From assembly GCA_023457355.1 (NCBI GenBank), contig JAEWLW010000088.1, positions 1 to 64,000 on the forward strand: DNA of 64,000 bases, given 5' to 3'. Below, piece by piece: positions 34,749 to 42,633 of the stretch. Numbering within the stretch: position 1 is the stretch's first letter; every line of letters starts with the position of its first letter. The DNA comes from Bacillota bacterium (GTDB lineage Bacteria > Bacillota > Clostridia > Oscillospirales > Ruminococcaceae). A program made the position numbers and the translations under genes. The notes under the pieces are model-generated. The model saw only the letters and a program-made list of their open reading frames with translations, was not told the DNA's origin and did not search any database.

Positions 34749-35105
34749 ATGATGCTAGAGCATTTAATTCAATTGATTCTGCCCACCATCATCGCGTTTC
34801 TGGATCTGATTGGAATATTCATTATCACCGCCGGCGCACTGAAAGGCTTTTATTATTACTTGTGCCATATCGTGCGCAAGAACCGCTATAATTTTAAATT
34901 ATTGCTGCTTCAGGATATGGCGACGGGGTTGGAATTTAAAATGGCGGCGGAAATTCTCAAAACTGTTTTAATCAGAAGCTTGGATGAGCTCATCATTTTA
35001 GGCGCCGTTATATTGCTGCGCGGGCTGATGTCCTTCATGATCCATTTTGAAATGAGAGCCGCAAGCGTCGGCAGTCCGCTTGAATCTGATAACGACAGGC
35101 TGTAA
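34749..35105 (+). CDS. DUF1622 family membrane protein
   Basis: A 118-residue protein with two or three membrane helices (FLDLIGIFIITAGALKGFYYYL and SLDELIILGAVILLRGLMSFMI). The order helix, basic loop with LLLQDMATGLEFKMAAEILKT and second helix is that of DUF1622, of unknown role. The ATG follows GAGGGG. A hairpin terminator lies 31 nt downstream, so it is a single-gene unit. Confidence 0.85.
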   Translation: MMLEHLIQLILPTIIAFLDLIGIFIITAGALKGFYYYLCHIVRKNRYNFKLLLLQDMATGLEFKMAAEILKTVLIRSLDELIILGAVILLRGLMSFMIHFEMRAASVGSPLESDNDRL

Positions 35106-35135
35106 TTTCAGCCCATTTGGCCAACCACCTTCCGT

Positions 35136-35176
35136 GAGGCGTCGCATGAATAAGGCGACGCCTCTCCGTTTGTTTG
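35136..35176 (+). terminator. terminator of the DUF1622 gene
   Basis: GAGGCGTCGC and GCGACGCCTC arms followed by TCCGTTTGTTTG. Confidence 0.78.
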
Positions 35177-35297
35177 ATATCCTTTCCAGCGTCATGAAAA
35201 TTGGTTTTAGTTTGTTGCCGATTAAATTCTGCAATCGTTTTATACACAATCTACAATTTTTGCTTTTTAAAGCTATATAAAATGCGTATTATTCATC

Positions 35298-35326
35298 TTG
35301 TATTACCGCTTGCGGAATGCTATACT
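35298..35326 (+). promoter_or_regulatory. promoter of the interrupted antiporter gene
   Basis: TTGTAT (35298-35303), 17-nt spacer, TATACT (35321-35326). The 5' leader to the ATG at 35444 is about 110 nt. Confidence 0.65.
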
Positions 35327-35443
35327 GGATATCCGAGAAGGAAATATTGCAATTTAATTTCCACAAGGAATATTTCTTTCATGAAATGGCCGTTTTCGCT
35401 TTCCTTTCCCACAGCGGCATAGCTTTATTTGAAAGGTGATTTT

Positions 35444-36742
35444 ATGGAATCCTATCGTTTTATATTTGATGTTGCCCTCATTCTTCTGGTAACAAAATCT
35501 TTTGCCATTCTCACAAAAAAAGCGGATATGCCGCAGGTAGTCGGGGCACTGGTAGCCGGTTTGCTGGTGGGCCCCAGCATGATGGGGTTGGTACAGCCTT
35601 CGGAATTTATGAATCAGGTTTAGGAGCTCGGCGTCATTGTGCTGATGTTTGGCGCCGGCCTGCAAACCGATATCAAGGAGCTTCGCCGTTCGGGCAAGGC
35701 CGCTTTTTTCATCGCGCTTTGCGGCGTGTTATTTCCCTTGGTCGGCGGTTATTTTTTGGCCACAATTTTCAACCGCGGGCATGAGGTGTTTCTTGAAAAT
35801 CTCTTTGTGGGCACCGTGCTTACTGCAACTTCCGTTTCCATCACCGTAGAAACGCTCAAGGAAATGGGCAAACTTTCAACGAACTCCGGCAATGCTATTC
35901 TTGGCGCAGCGCTTATTGACGATATCATCGGCCTTATTCTGCTCACGATGGTTACCGGCGCCGCCGATTCATCGGTAAACCTTACCACCGTCATTCTCAA
36001 AGTTATCGCGTTCTTCGGTATCAGTATATTGATAGGCGGCTTCCTGCACCGTTTGATAGAAAAGTGGATGGAATCGGCCGCCTGGAACAGAAAGCGCTTC
36101 GCCATCATTTCTCTGGCCTTTTGCTTCTTTTATGCCTTTGTCGCAGAGGAGGTTTTTGGCGTGGCAGATATCACCGGTGCGTTTATTGCCGGCCTGATTA
36201 TTTCAAATACCATTCGTGCAACCTACGTTTCTTCGCGTTGTGAAATTTTATCCTATATGCTGCTTTCGCCTATCTTCTTCGCCGGAATTGGCTTAAAGGT
36301 GACCCTCAGTGCGTTAAATTTAAATACGGTGATACTTTCTTTAAGTATTCTGGTCATTGCGGTCATCACTAAAATTGTGGGCTGCGGCGTGGGTGCCAAG
36401 CTCTGCGGGTATACAAAAGCGGAGTCTCTGCGCATAGGCGTCGGCATGATTTCACGCGGCGAGGTGGCGTTGATTGTCGCCAACAAAGGCATTGCAACCG
36501 GATTGATGAATACCATCTTTTTGGTTCCGCTTGTTCTCATGGTCGTGGGAACAACCGTCGTAACCCCGATACTGCTGCGGCTGGTCTATCCCAGGAACAA
36601 GGTTGCCTACGACGATTTGGTGCAAAGCGACCTGGTCGAAAACTACAGCGAAGTCCGGGACTTCGACCTTGCATCAGAAACAATGTTGGAAATGCATCGT
36701 GAGCTCAGGGGTAATGATCCCAAAAAGAACAGGAGGCCCTAG
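35444..36742 (+). pseudogene. CPA2-family Na+/H+ or K+/H+ antiporter interrupted by an in-frame amber codon
   Basis: The reading frame encodes a KefB/NapA-type exchanger of 432 codons with about 12 membrane helices. MPQVVGALVAGLLVGPSMMGL, then ELGVIVLMFGAGLQTD, LIDDIIGLILLTMV (the DD ion-binding pair region), GVADITGAFIAGLIISN and ISRGEVALIVANKG are all present and intact. Codon 60 (35621-35623) is TAG, between NQV and ELGV, exactly where relatives continue. Frame is kept on both sides. The rest shows no decay, so this is a recent nonsense mutation, a sequencing error, or a gene made by suppression or by restart at 35639. TAG also ends normal genes here, so reassignment is unlikely. Confidence 0.85.
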
Positions 36743-36827
36743 CAGCCCTGAGGGGCCTGTGGGACATCTTTTAAAACTTAACAGGAAAAAGTTCAGCGAC
36801 GAAGGTCAATCCGTTTGTCTGAACGTT

Positions 36828-36862
36828 GAAAAAGGCCCTGCATAATCAATTATGCAGGGCCT
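36828..36862 (-). terminator. terminator of the BtuF/FhuD-type lipoprotein gene
   Basis: AGGCCCTGCATAAT and ATTATGCAGGGCCT with a minus-strand TTTTTC run; it also lies after the antiporter gene on the other strand. Confidence 0.82.
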
Positions 36863-36934
36863 GACGTTTTAATGGTAAAAAGGGCAGCCGCTTAAAGCAA
36901 CTGCATGGCATTTGCCGAGGGGAATAATGTGGCG

Positions 36935-37918
36935 CTATTTTGAGAACAGCTTTTGCCACCAGGTTTTTTCCGGCTCGGGTTCCGGTGTCGGCATCTCTAT
37001 GACAAAGGACGGCTTTGATGTTTTAAACGCCTCCGGGAAGGCCCTTTTCATCATGTCTTCCAGTTCAAAAAACATCCCGGGTGATTGGCGCTCAAACATT
37101 CGGGCATCAAAGGTAAAAATCCGCTCATGGGTCACTGCGGAGGTTTTCTGGTAATACGGGCTGTTCTGCAGCGCATCAAGGCTGACCGAAGTATCGCAGA
37201 AAATATAATTGGGGTTAAGCGCCGGTTCGTCCTCCGGCGGATAATTCCAGCCGGTGTAAGGATCCCCCTGATTGTTAAAGCCCATATCGGTAAGCAGCCC
37301 GCCTTCAAGCGTATCGCCGGTGGCCATCACAAACGGCAGCTGAATCAGATAGACCGCCTTGTTCTCCTCAGAGGAAAGAGACGATGAAACCTCGGCACGG
37401 ACATAGTCAAGCGTCGTGTGAACAAAAAGCGAAAGCTGCTCTGCCTTAAAGTCGCCTGCCTTGCCGCCCTCAAATGCGGTGCACAGAAAACGGTAGTTTT
37501 CCAATATGCCGTCCAGCGTTTGCGCCCGCGCTACCACAATAATTTGAACACCCGCGTCTGTCAGTGCCTTTTTTGAGTTGGCGGGAAGTTCGGCGGAGCA
37601 AAACAGCATGTCCGGTTCCAGTTTTAAAATAGTGTCAACGTCCGGTATCAGCGCCGTGCCGCAAGACGCCGTCTTCTGTGCGGCTTGTGGCGGTTCGCAA
37701 TAATCGCTCACGCCCACAATGCGGCCACCATATCCCAACGCAAAAAGCATATCGGTCACGGCGGGCGAGAGGGTTACAACGCGCTTTGGCACATGGGTAA
37801 AGGTAACATCGTCCACCGTAACGGGCCATCGGTCATCCTTCCCTTTGGCGGCGGGACCGCAGGCGCCAAGCATTATCAGCAGCAGACACGCCGTTAAGGC
37901 GCACAGCAATTTTTTCAT
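36935..37918 (-). CDS. ABC transporter substrate-binding lipoprotein, iron-chelate/cobalamin type
   Basis: A 327-residue protein of the PF01497 family. Signal MKKLLCALTACLLLIMLGACG has lipobox LGAC. The mature part shows RVVTLSPAVTDMLFALGYGGRIVGVSDYC and LKLEPDMLFCSAELP, the typical first lobe of BtuF/FhuD proteins, and a second lobe after a long linking helix. It should deliver corrinoid or ferric siderophore, but its permease and ATPase are not adjacent. The C-terminal PTPEPEPEKTWWQKLFSK tail is unusual. Confidence 0.87.
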   Translation of the reverse strand: MKKLLCALTACLLLIMLGACGPAAKGKDDRWPVTVDDVTFTHVPKRVVTLSPAVTDMLFALGYGGRIVGVSDYCEPPQAAQKTASCGTALIPDVDTILKLEPDMLFCSAELPANSKKALTDAGVQIIVVARAQTLDGILENYRFLCTAFEGGKAGDFKAEQLSLFVHTTLDYVRAEVSSSLSSEENKAVYLIQLPFVMATGDTLEGGLLTDMGFNNQGDPYTGWNYPPEDEPALNPNYIFCDTSVSLDALQNSPYYQKTSAVTHERIFTFDARMFERQSPGMFFELEDMMKRAFPEAFKTSKPSFVIEMPTPEPEPEKTWWQKLFSK

Positions 37919-38040
37919 CGGGGCTCTCCTTGCATGTATAGATCAGACCATCTCATTTTAACGCAGTCAGCCAGAGCTTGTCAAATAAAAACACCTTATA
38001 TTCTTAAAGTGTCATTTTGGGGGGGCTTTGATGCATTCGG

Positions 38041-38069
38041 TTGATAATCTATCTAAAAGGCGGTATACT
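38041..38069 (+). promoter_or_regulatory. promoter of the 164-aa protein gene
   Basis: TTGATA (38041-38046), 17-nt spacer, TATACT (38064-38069), 35 nt before the ATG at 38104. Confidence 0.75.
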
Positions 38070-38103
38070 TAAAGCATTTAAAAGCAAAACGAGGTGCCTT
38101 GTG

Positions 38104-38598
38104 ATGGAATATAGAATCAAATATGTTGCGGGCGAGCCCTGCTTCGACACATTGGGTGTTATAAAGCTTGGCTGTATGCAGTCGGTGCCGATTAACGACC
38201 GTATCTACGCGCAGGCGCAGTTAGGGCGCAACGACGACAGTCTGTTTGTACGAATTCTCTCTTTTGAGCCAAAGCCTCTTGAAACCGCGCGCTTAACGGC
38301 TGAATTCCGTTATGCCGGAAAAGTACTGCGCCTATCGGTAACGGCCGCCGGGTTGGCCGAGGCCCGGTGCGGTGCGGTTGACCTGACGCCCCAAATGACA
38401 GCCTATCTTTCGCAGGGTGAGGATTTGCAGGGGGAATATTGGGCCGGTGTGATGTTGCTTTCCCTCGATGCATTTTTCACCGCATTGGATGTGGATAAAA
38501 CTGTTTTGCCGCTGACACTCACGGGGAATATTCTGCGTGAAAACCCGGCGCTTTCCGCCGCGGCCCCAGCTGGCGAAACCGTCACCTTCGCGCTGTAA
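38104..38598 (+). CDS. hypothetical protein
   Basis: A 164-residue protein, predicted soluble, without signal peptide. It starts MEYRIKYVAGEPCFDTLGVIKLG and has alternating strand-like segments (YAQAQLG, LFVRILSFE, RLTAEFRYAGKVLRLSVTA), suggesting a beta-sandwich of about 150 residues like a carbohydrate-binding or lipocalin-like fold. No family motif is recognised. The ATG follows GAGGTG, and it has its own promoter and terminator, so it is likely a real gene. Confidence 0.6.
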   Translation: MEYRIKYVAGEPCFDTLGVIKLGCMQSVPINDRIYAQAQLGRNDDSLFVRILSFEPKPLETARLTAEFRYAGKVLRLSVTAAGLAEARCGAVDLTPQMTAYLSQGEDLQGEYWAGVMLLSLDAFFTALDVDKTVLPLTLTGNILRENPALSAAAPAGETVTFAL

Positions 38599-38626
38599 GA
38601 GCGCTGAAAAATTACCTATACGCCAG

Positions 38627-38660
38627 AAGCCCCGCCATAACCCGGCGGGGCTTTGCTGTT
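38627..38660 (+). terminator. terminator of the 164-aa protein gene
   Basis: AAGCCCCGCC and GGCGGGGCTT, then TGCTGTTT. Confidence 0.82.
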
Positions 38661-38699
38661 TATTTCGCCATAAAGACCTGAAGCTTTTTCAAGTCATAT

Positions 38700-38840
38700 T
38701 AATATCCGTTAAAAGGTTGCGTAGACTGGCGCGTAAATTTTTGGCCCAGCAAGGACGAGGAGCACAGCGGGCTGCGCCCGCCGGCGACGAGAACGCCGCA
38801 GAGCGGAAAATATGCCGCCAGAGTATCAACTTTTCAGTGA
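38700..38840. repeat. GC-rich hairpin element, candidate structured or repeated DNA
   Basis: Between two genes lies a non-coding stretch with adjacent hairpins: GCGGGC-TGC-GCCCGC followed by CGGCG-ACGAGAA-CGCCG (38767-38800), set in conserved-looking single-stranded words. Composition changes abruptly from AT-rich (AATATCCG) to GC-rich and back. It differs from the 460-nt repeat family. I believe it is an intergenic repeat or RNA but cannot name it. Confidence 0.4.
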
Positions 38841-38850
38841 AATATTCGTA

Positions 38851-40878
38851 TTAAGTCGTTTGTGCAAACAATAATTCCTTCAGGCTGTCCAACGAATAAA
38901 CCGGCGCTGCACAAGCGTGGTTGCGGCACAGGTAATAGGCGCAGCCCCGGTCAGGGATGGGGTATTCGGCCGTAAAGGGAGCAGCCTGTTCCAACTGCTG
39001 TTGATTGCGCCTTGTCTTGGCTAATACAGTCAAATTCATAACGGGTGTTTCACGCAGAAAGTCTGCCAACGCTTGGACATCGTTATCATTCCCAGCCGCG
39101 CAGATCAGTTCCTGCCCCGGGTAAAGCGCTTTCGTCAGCGCCAGCAGCGAGACGCAATGCCCCGCCGGATAATCATTCAGCGCACCGCTGACAAATTCGA
39201 GCTGCCGGTTGGCTACCTGCCGCCACTTTTCTTCGCCGGTCAGCGCGGCCAAAAGGCAAAGAACCAGTGCGGCCACCGAATTGCCGGCGGGCAGCGCGCC
39301 GTCATAAACTTCCTTGGGTCGGGTGATCAGCTGCTCGCCGTCCACGGCGCCACGGTAAAACCCGCCGCCGGTTGCATCTTCAAAAAGCGCCGGTATCTGT
39401 TCGGCCGTTCTTATTGCTGTCAGCAAATAGTCTGCATCCAGCGTCGCCTGATACAGCGTCAACAGTGCAAAAGCATAAAAGGCGTAATCGTCCAGCTGTC
39501 CGTCGTGCGCCGCTTCCCCCTCCCGCCACCGCAGGCGGAGGCGGCCGTCTGCATCCGTCAGCTGTCTTGCGATAAACTGCTGTGCTTTTTTTGCGGCGTC
39601 AAGATATCGGGGCTCATTTAAAAGCCATCCGGCGCGGGCCAGCGCGGCAATCATCAGCCCGTTCCACGCAGTGAGCACCTTATCGTCCTTATGCAGCGGC
39701 ACGCGGGATAACCGGTAATAATACAGCTTTTGGCACCAATGCGCTATTCGGGCATCATTTTCTTCGAAATCAGGGTTGCCAATTAAATTTAAAATGTTTT
39801 TGCCCTCAAAATTGCCTTTTTCGGTCATACCGAACCATTCGCCAAAGCGCTTTGCATCCCCCTCCCCTAAAACGTCGGCAATCTCATCAGGCGAAAAAAC
39901 ATAGTATTTGCCCTCCACGCCTTCGCTGTCGGCGTCCTGCCCGCAGTAAAATCCGCCTTCTGCGTCGGCAAGCTCACGCAGCACATAGTCAAGCGTCCGC
40001 CTGACTACCGTTGTATACAGCGGCTTTTGGGTCATGCCGTATGCCTCAAGGTAGGCACAGGCCAAAAGCGCATTGTCGTAAAGCATCTTTTCAAAATGGG
40101 GCACCAGCCATTTCTCATCGGTGGAATAACGCGAGAATCCGCCGCCGATGTGGTCAAACAGCCCGCCTTTGTACATCTGCTCCAGTGTATGCAATGCCAT
40201 GCTCTGTGCATCCGCCTGCTTTTCCAATACCGCATACCGCAGCAAAAACAGCAGGTTATGCGCTGTCGGAAACTTCGGCGCCGAACCAAACCCACCCCAC
40301 CGGGCATCATAGCCGCGTTTAAACTGTCCAAAGGCACGTTCAAGCAGCGCCTTATCGGGGGTGCCGGGCGGCGTCCCCTGCTCCTGTGATTGCAGCAGCG
40401 ATACAATCTGTTCGCCGGAAGTCAGCAGTGCCTGCCGGTCCGTTTGCCACTGCCGTGTGACGGCGGCCAGCAAATCCAAAAGCCCCGGCATACCATATCG
40501 CCCTTTTTTGGGCAGATAAGTGCCCGCCCATAACGGCTTTTGGTCCGGCGTCAGGATGACGGTCAGCGGCCATCCGCCCGAGCCGGTCAGCGCCTGGCAA
40601 ACCGACATATACACGGCGTCAACATCGGGGCGCTCCTCCCGGTCAACCTTCACACAGACAAAGCTGTGGTTTAAAACGGCCGCCACTTCATTATCCTCAA
40701 ACGACTCGTGCGCCATAACATGGCACCAATGGCAGGTGGAATAGCCCACAGAGAGGAAGACCGGCTTATCCTCGGCTCTGGCTTTATCAAAGGCGGCTGT
40801 TCCCCAGGGGTACCAATTCACCGGATTTTCCGCATGCTGAAGCAGGTAAGGCGATTTTTCTGATTTTAAATAATTCAT
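38851..40878 (-). CDS. thioredoxin-fold and six-hairpin protein of the YyaL/DUF255 family
   Basis: A 675-residue cytoplasmic protein. The N terminus (about 1-160) is a thioredoxin-like domain that opens LKSEKSPYLLQHAENPVNWYPWG and carries the CHWC motif in GYSTCHWCHVMAHESFED. The rest is an (alpha/alpha)-barrel like those of glycan-processing enzymes, with YDNALLACAYLEAYG and FYCGQDADSEGVEGKYYVF. The family is widespread (SPATA20 in animals) and of uncertain role. The start at 40878 follows GAGGGTGG. Single gene. Confidence 0.92.
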   Translation of the reverse strand: MNYLKSEKSPYLLQHAENPVNWYPWGTAAFDKARAEDKPVFLSVGYSTCHWCHVMAHESFEDNEVAAVLNHSFVCVKVDREERPDVDAVYMSVCQALTGSGGWPLTVILTPDQKPLWAGTYLPKKGRYGMPGLLDLLAAVTRQWQTDRQALLTSGEQIVSLLQSQEQGTPPGTPDKALLERAFGQFKRGYDARWGGFGSAPKFPTAHNLLFLLRYAVLEKQADAQSMALHTLEQMYKGGLFDHIGGGFSRYSTDEKWLVPHFEKMLYDNALLACAYLEAYGMTQKPLYTTVVRRTLDYVLRELADAEGGFYCGQDADSEGVEGKYYVFSPDEIADVLGEGDAKRFGEWFGMTEKGNFEGKNILNLIGNPDFEENDARIAHWCQKLYYYRLSRVPLHKDDKVLTAWNGLMIAALARAGWLLNEPRYLDAAKKAQQFIARQLTDADGRLRLRWREGEAAHDGQLDDYAFYAFALLTLYQATLDADYLLTAIRTAEQIPALFEDATGGGFYRGAVDGEQLITRPKEVYDGALPAGNSVAALVLCLLAALTGEEKWRQVANRQLEFVSGALNDYPAGHCVSLLALTKALYPGQELICAAGNDNDVQALADFLRETPVMNLTVLAKTRRNQQQLEQAAPFTAEYPIPDRGCAYYLCRNHACAAPVYSLDSLKELLFAQTT

Positions 40879-41131
40879 CTGTTCCACCCTCAAAGCTTTG
40901 CTGTAAAAGTTCTTATTAACCATCATTCCCAAATCGGCAATCAATAAGCGCTTTATCACTGTTTTTCCAGACAGCTAAAGTTCTAAAAAAATGAACCGGC
41001 GCCTGTCATAGGCTGTTCATGTGTTCTTTATACGGTTTTTGCCTTCGACAAAATTTAAAACACCCATGGCAGCAGATGCTTTTTAATTTGAATCACAAAT
41101 CCGTATTATGCGGCAAGAATGCGGGCTTGTA

Positions 41132-41173
41132 TGTGATTGAGTTACTGAAAAACACAGTTTGGCTTGATATAAT
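41132..41173 (+). promoter_or_regulatory. Crp/Fnr-type activator site and promoter before the ferredoxin gene
   Basis: The site TGTGATTGAGTTACT (41132-41146) has the half-site symmetry TGTnA...TnAC. Its centre (41139) is 29 nt before the -10 TATAAT (41168-41173), so it lies near -41. There is no good -35. This is the class II activator arrangement. The same site and spacing recur before trxA. The rest of the 336-nt gap back to 40879 holds nothing I recognise. Confidence 0.65.
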
Positions 41174-41214
41174 GCCCACATATAGTCGCTACATTATTGA
41201 AGGAGGTCATCCGA

Positions 41215-41415
41215 TTGAACAGAGCAAAAAAGAAGGCGGCGGTAGACAAAAACGCGTGTGTCGCCTGCGGCTGTTGCGCTGCGATATGTCCGCTGGATGC
41301 GGTACGGATTTTTAAAGGTAGCTTTGCCGTCATAGATGAAAACAAATGCGTGGGATGCGGCAAATGTGTTAAGGCCTGCCCGGCCTCCGTGATCAGGATC
41401 GAGGTGCGCGCATGA
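41215..41415 (+). CDS. small ferredoxin, 2x[4Fe-4S]
   Basis: A 66-residue electron carrier with two cluster motifs, CVACGCCAAICPLDAV and CVGCGKCVKACPASVI, i.e. CxxCxxCxxxCP twice. It passes low-potential electrons between enzymes. The start is a TTG at 41215, 8 nt after AAGGAGG; a TTG further upstream lies inside that ribosome binding site. Its last codons overlap the ATG of the next gene by 4 nt, so it is coupled to the membrane Fe-S protein, with which it presumably exchanges electrons. Confidence 0.9.
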   Translation: MNRAKKKAAVDKNACVACGCCAAICPLDAVRIFKGSFAVIDENKCVGCGKCVKACPASVIRIEVRA

Positions 41416-42014
41416 GCACCAGAAAAAAGCACTGGTACCAGTACCTATGGGTGTTTTCCGCCGTGTACATTATAATGGGTTTTGTCAATATTCTGTTTGC
41501 CTGGGCGGGGCTGTTGTGTTTTTTTATGCCACTTATTATTTCGGCGGCGACAGGGCACAAAAGCTATTGCAGCAAATATTGCGGCCGAGGCCAGCTTTTT
41601 GACCTGTTGGGCAATCAGCTCGGCTTTTCACGCAAAAAAGATATCCCGGCCTGGATGAAAAGCAAGCTGTTCCGATACGGCTTTTTAGCGTTCTTCATGG
41701 CCATGTTTTTCAACATGCTCAATGTCACCTGGTTAATCTTTTCGGGCGCGGGCAGCCTGCGCCAGGTGGTGACTCTTTTATGGGCCATCAAGCTTCCGTG
41801 GCACTGGGCCTATACCGCGCATGTGTCGCCGTGGGTGGCACAGTTTGCGTTTGGATTTTACAGCGTGATGCTCACCTCAACCGTTCTGGGGCTGGTCACA
41901 ATGTTGCTTTATAAGCCGCGTTCCTGGTGCGTTTATTGCCCGATGGGCACCATGACACAAATGATCTGCAAAGCAAAATGCCGAAACGACATCACGCTTC
42001 AAGAGCTTAAATAA
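41412..42014 (+). CDS. membrane iron-sulfur protein, NapH/4Fe-4S binding type
   Basis: A 200-residue protein with four membrane helices and two conserved cysteine motifs on the cytoplasmic side: YCSKYCGRGQLFDLLG after helix 2 and WCVYCPMGTMTQMIC plus CKAKC at the end. This is the plan of the Fer4_5 proteins (NapH, NosR and CcoG C-terminal parts) that hold clusters near the membrane and move electrons to or from a quinone or a periplasmic partner. The separate ferredoxin gene overlapping it supplies soluble clusters. Substrate unknown; a link to the thioredoxin/sulfur genes downstream is likely. Confidence 0.82.
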   Translation: MSTRKKHWYQYLWVFSAVYIIMGFVNILFAWAGLLCFFMPLIISAATGHKSYCSKYCGRGQLFDLLGNQLGFSRKKDIPAWMKSKLFRYGFLAFFMAMFFNMLNVTWLIFSGAGSLRQVVTLLWAIKLPWHWAYTAHVSPWVAQFAFGFYSVMLTSTVLGLVTMLLYKPRSWCVYCPMGTMTQMICKAKCRNDITLQELK

Positions 42015-42159
42015 GCGGAAAGATTTCGTGCCAGACAAAGCATAAAGCCAGCCATAAGAATGGCGTATGAACGCTTTGCAACCCGATTGGGTGCAAAATC
42101 AGCCTCGAAAAATTGTGCACGGATTAAATCTGCGCCCGCTTAGGGCCGTCATTTTGCTG

Positions 42160-42201
42160 TGTGATCAAGTTACAGAAAAATATATTTGCAATCGATATAC
42201 T
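42160..42201 (+). promoter_or_regulatory. Crp/Fnr-type activator site and promoter before trxA
   Basis: The site TGTGATCAAGTTACA (42160-42174) is a symmetric TGTnA-N5-TnACA element. Its centre (42167) is 29 nt before the -10 TATACT (42196-42201), exactly as in the ferredoxin promoter. The sequence from the site to the -10 also matches the ferredoxin promoter closely. Confidence 0.7.
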
Positions 42202-42250
42202 ATAAATACAACATCAACCACAGACACAACCGTTAGAAGGAGAGATAACC

Positions 42251-42562
42251 ATGGCAGTCTTAAAAGTAACAAAAGAAAATTTTAACGCCGAAGTGCTTCA
42301 GTCCGATAAGCCGGTACTTATCGATTTTTGGGCAACATGGTGCGGCCCGTGCCGAATGCTTTCTCCGGTGGTGGATCAAATCGCCGAAGAGGCCGAATCG
42401 ACCAAGGTCTGCAAAATCAATGTTGACGAACAGCCCGAGCTTGCACGGCAGTTCCAGGTTATGAGCATTCCGACGCTTATCCTTGTCAAGGAAGGCCGGG
42501 TGGTTCAGCAGTCGGTCGGCGTCAAGCCAAAGGCCTCAATTTTAAGCATGTTGAATGTTTAA
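42251..42562 (+). CDS. trxA: thioredoxin
   Basis: A 103-residue disulfide reductant with the active site WATWCGPCRMLSPVV, the cis-Pro loop MSIPTLILVKEG and normal length. It acts in the cytoplasm and needs a reductase, which is not adjacent; the flavoprotein 72 nt downstream may interact with it. The site AGAAGGAGAGATAACC precedes the ATG. Its promoter has the same Crp/Fnr-type site as the ferredoxin gene. Confidence 0.97.
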   Translation: MAVLKVTKENFNAEVLQSDKPVLIDFWATWCGPCRMLSPVVDQIAEEAESTKVCKINVDEQPELARQFQVMSIPTLILVKEGRVVQQSVGVKPKASILSMLNV

Positions 42563-42633
42563 TGAAAGATAAGCAGCGGGGGAAAACACTTTTCTCTCGC
42601 TGTTTGTATGGCTGAAAGGAGATTGGTAACAAC

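Noticed and set aside
35621..35623. Amber codon read as pyrrolysine
   Set aside because: TAG ends ordinary genes in the window (GIY-YIG gene, aspS), and pyrrolysine is known from methylamine methyltransferases, not antiporters. Suppression remains only a remote option.
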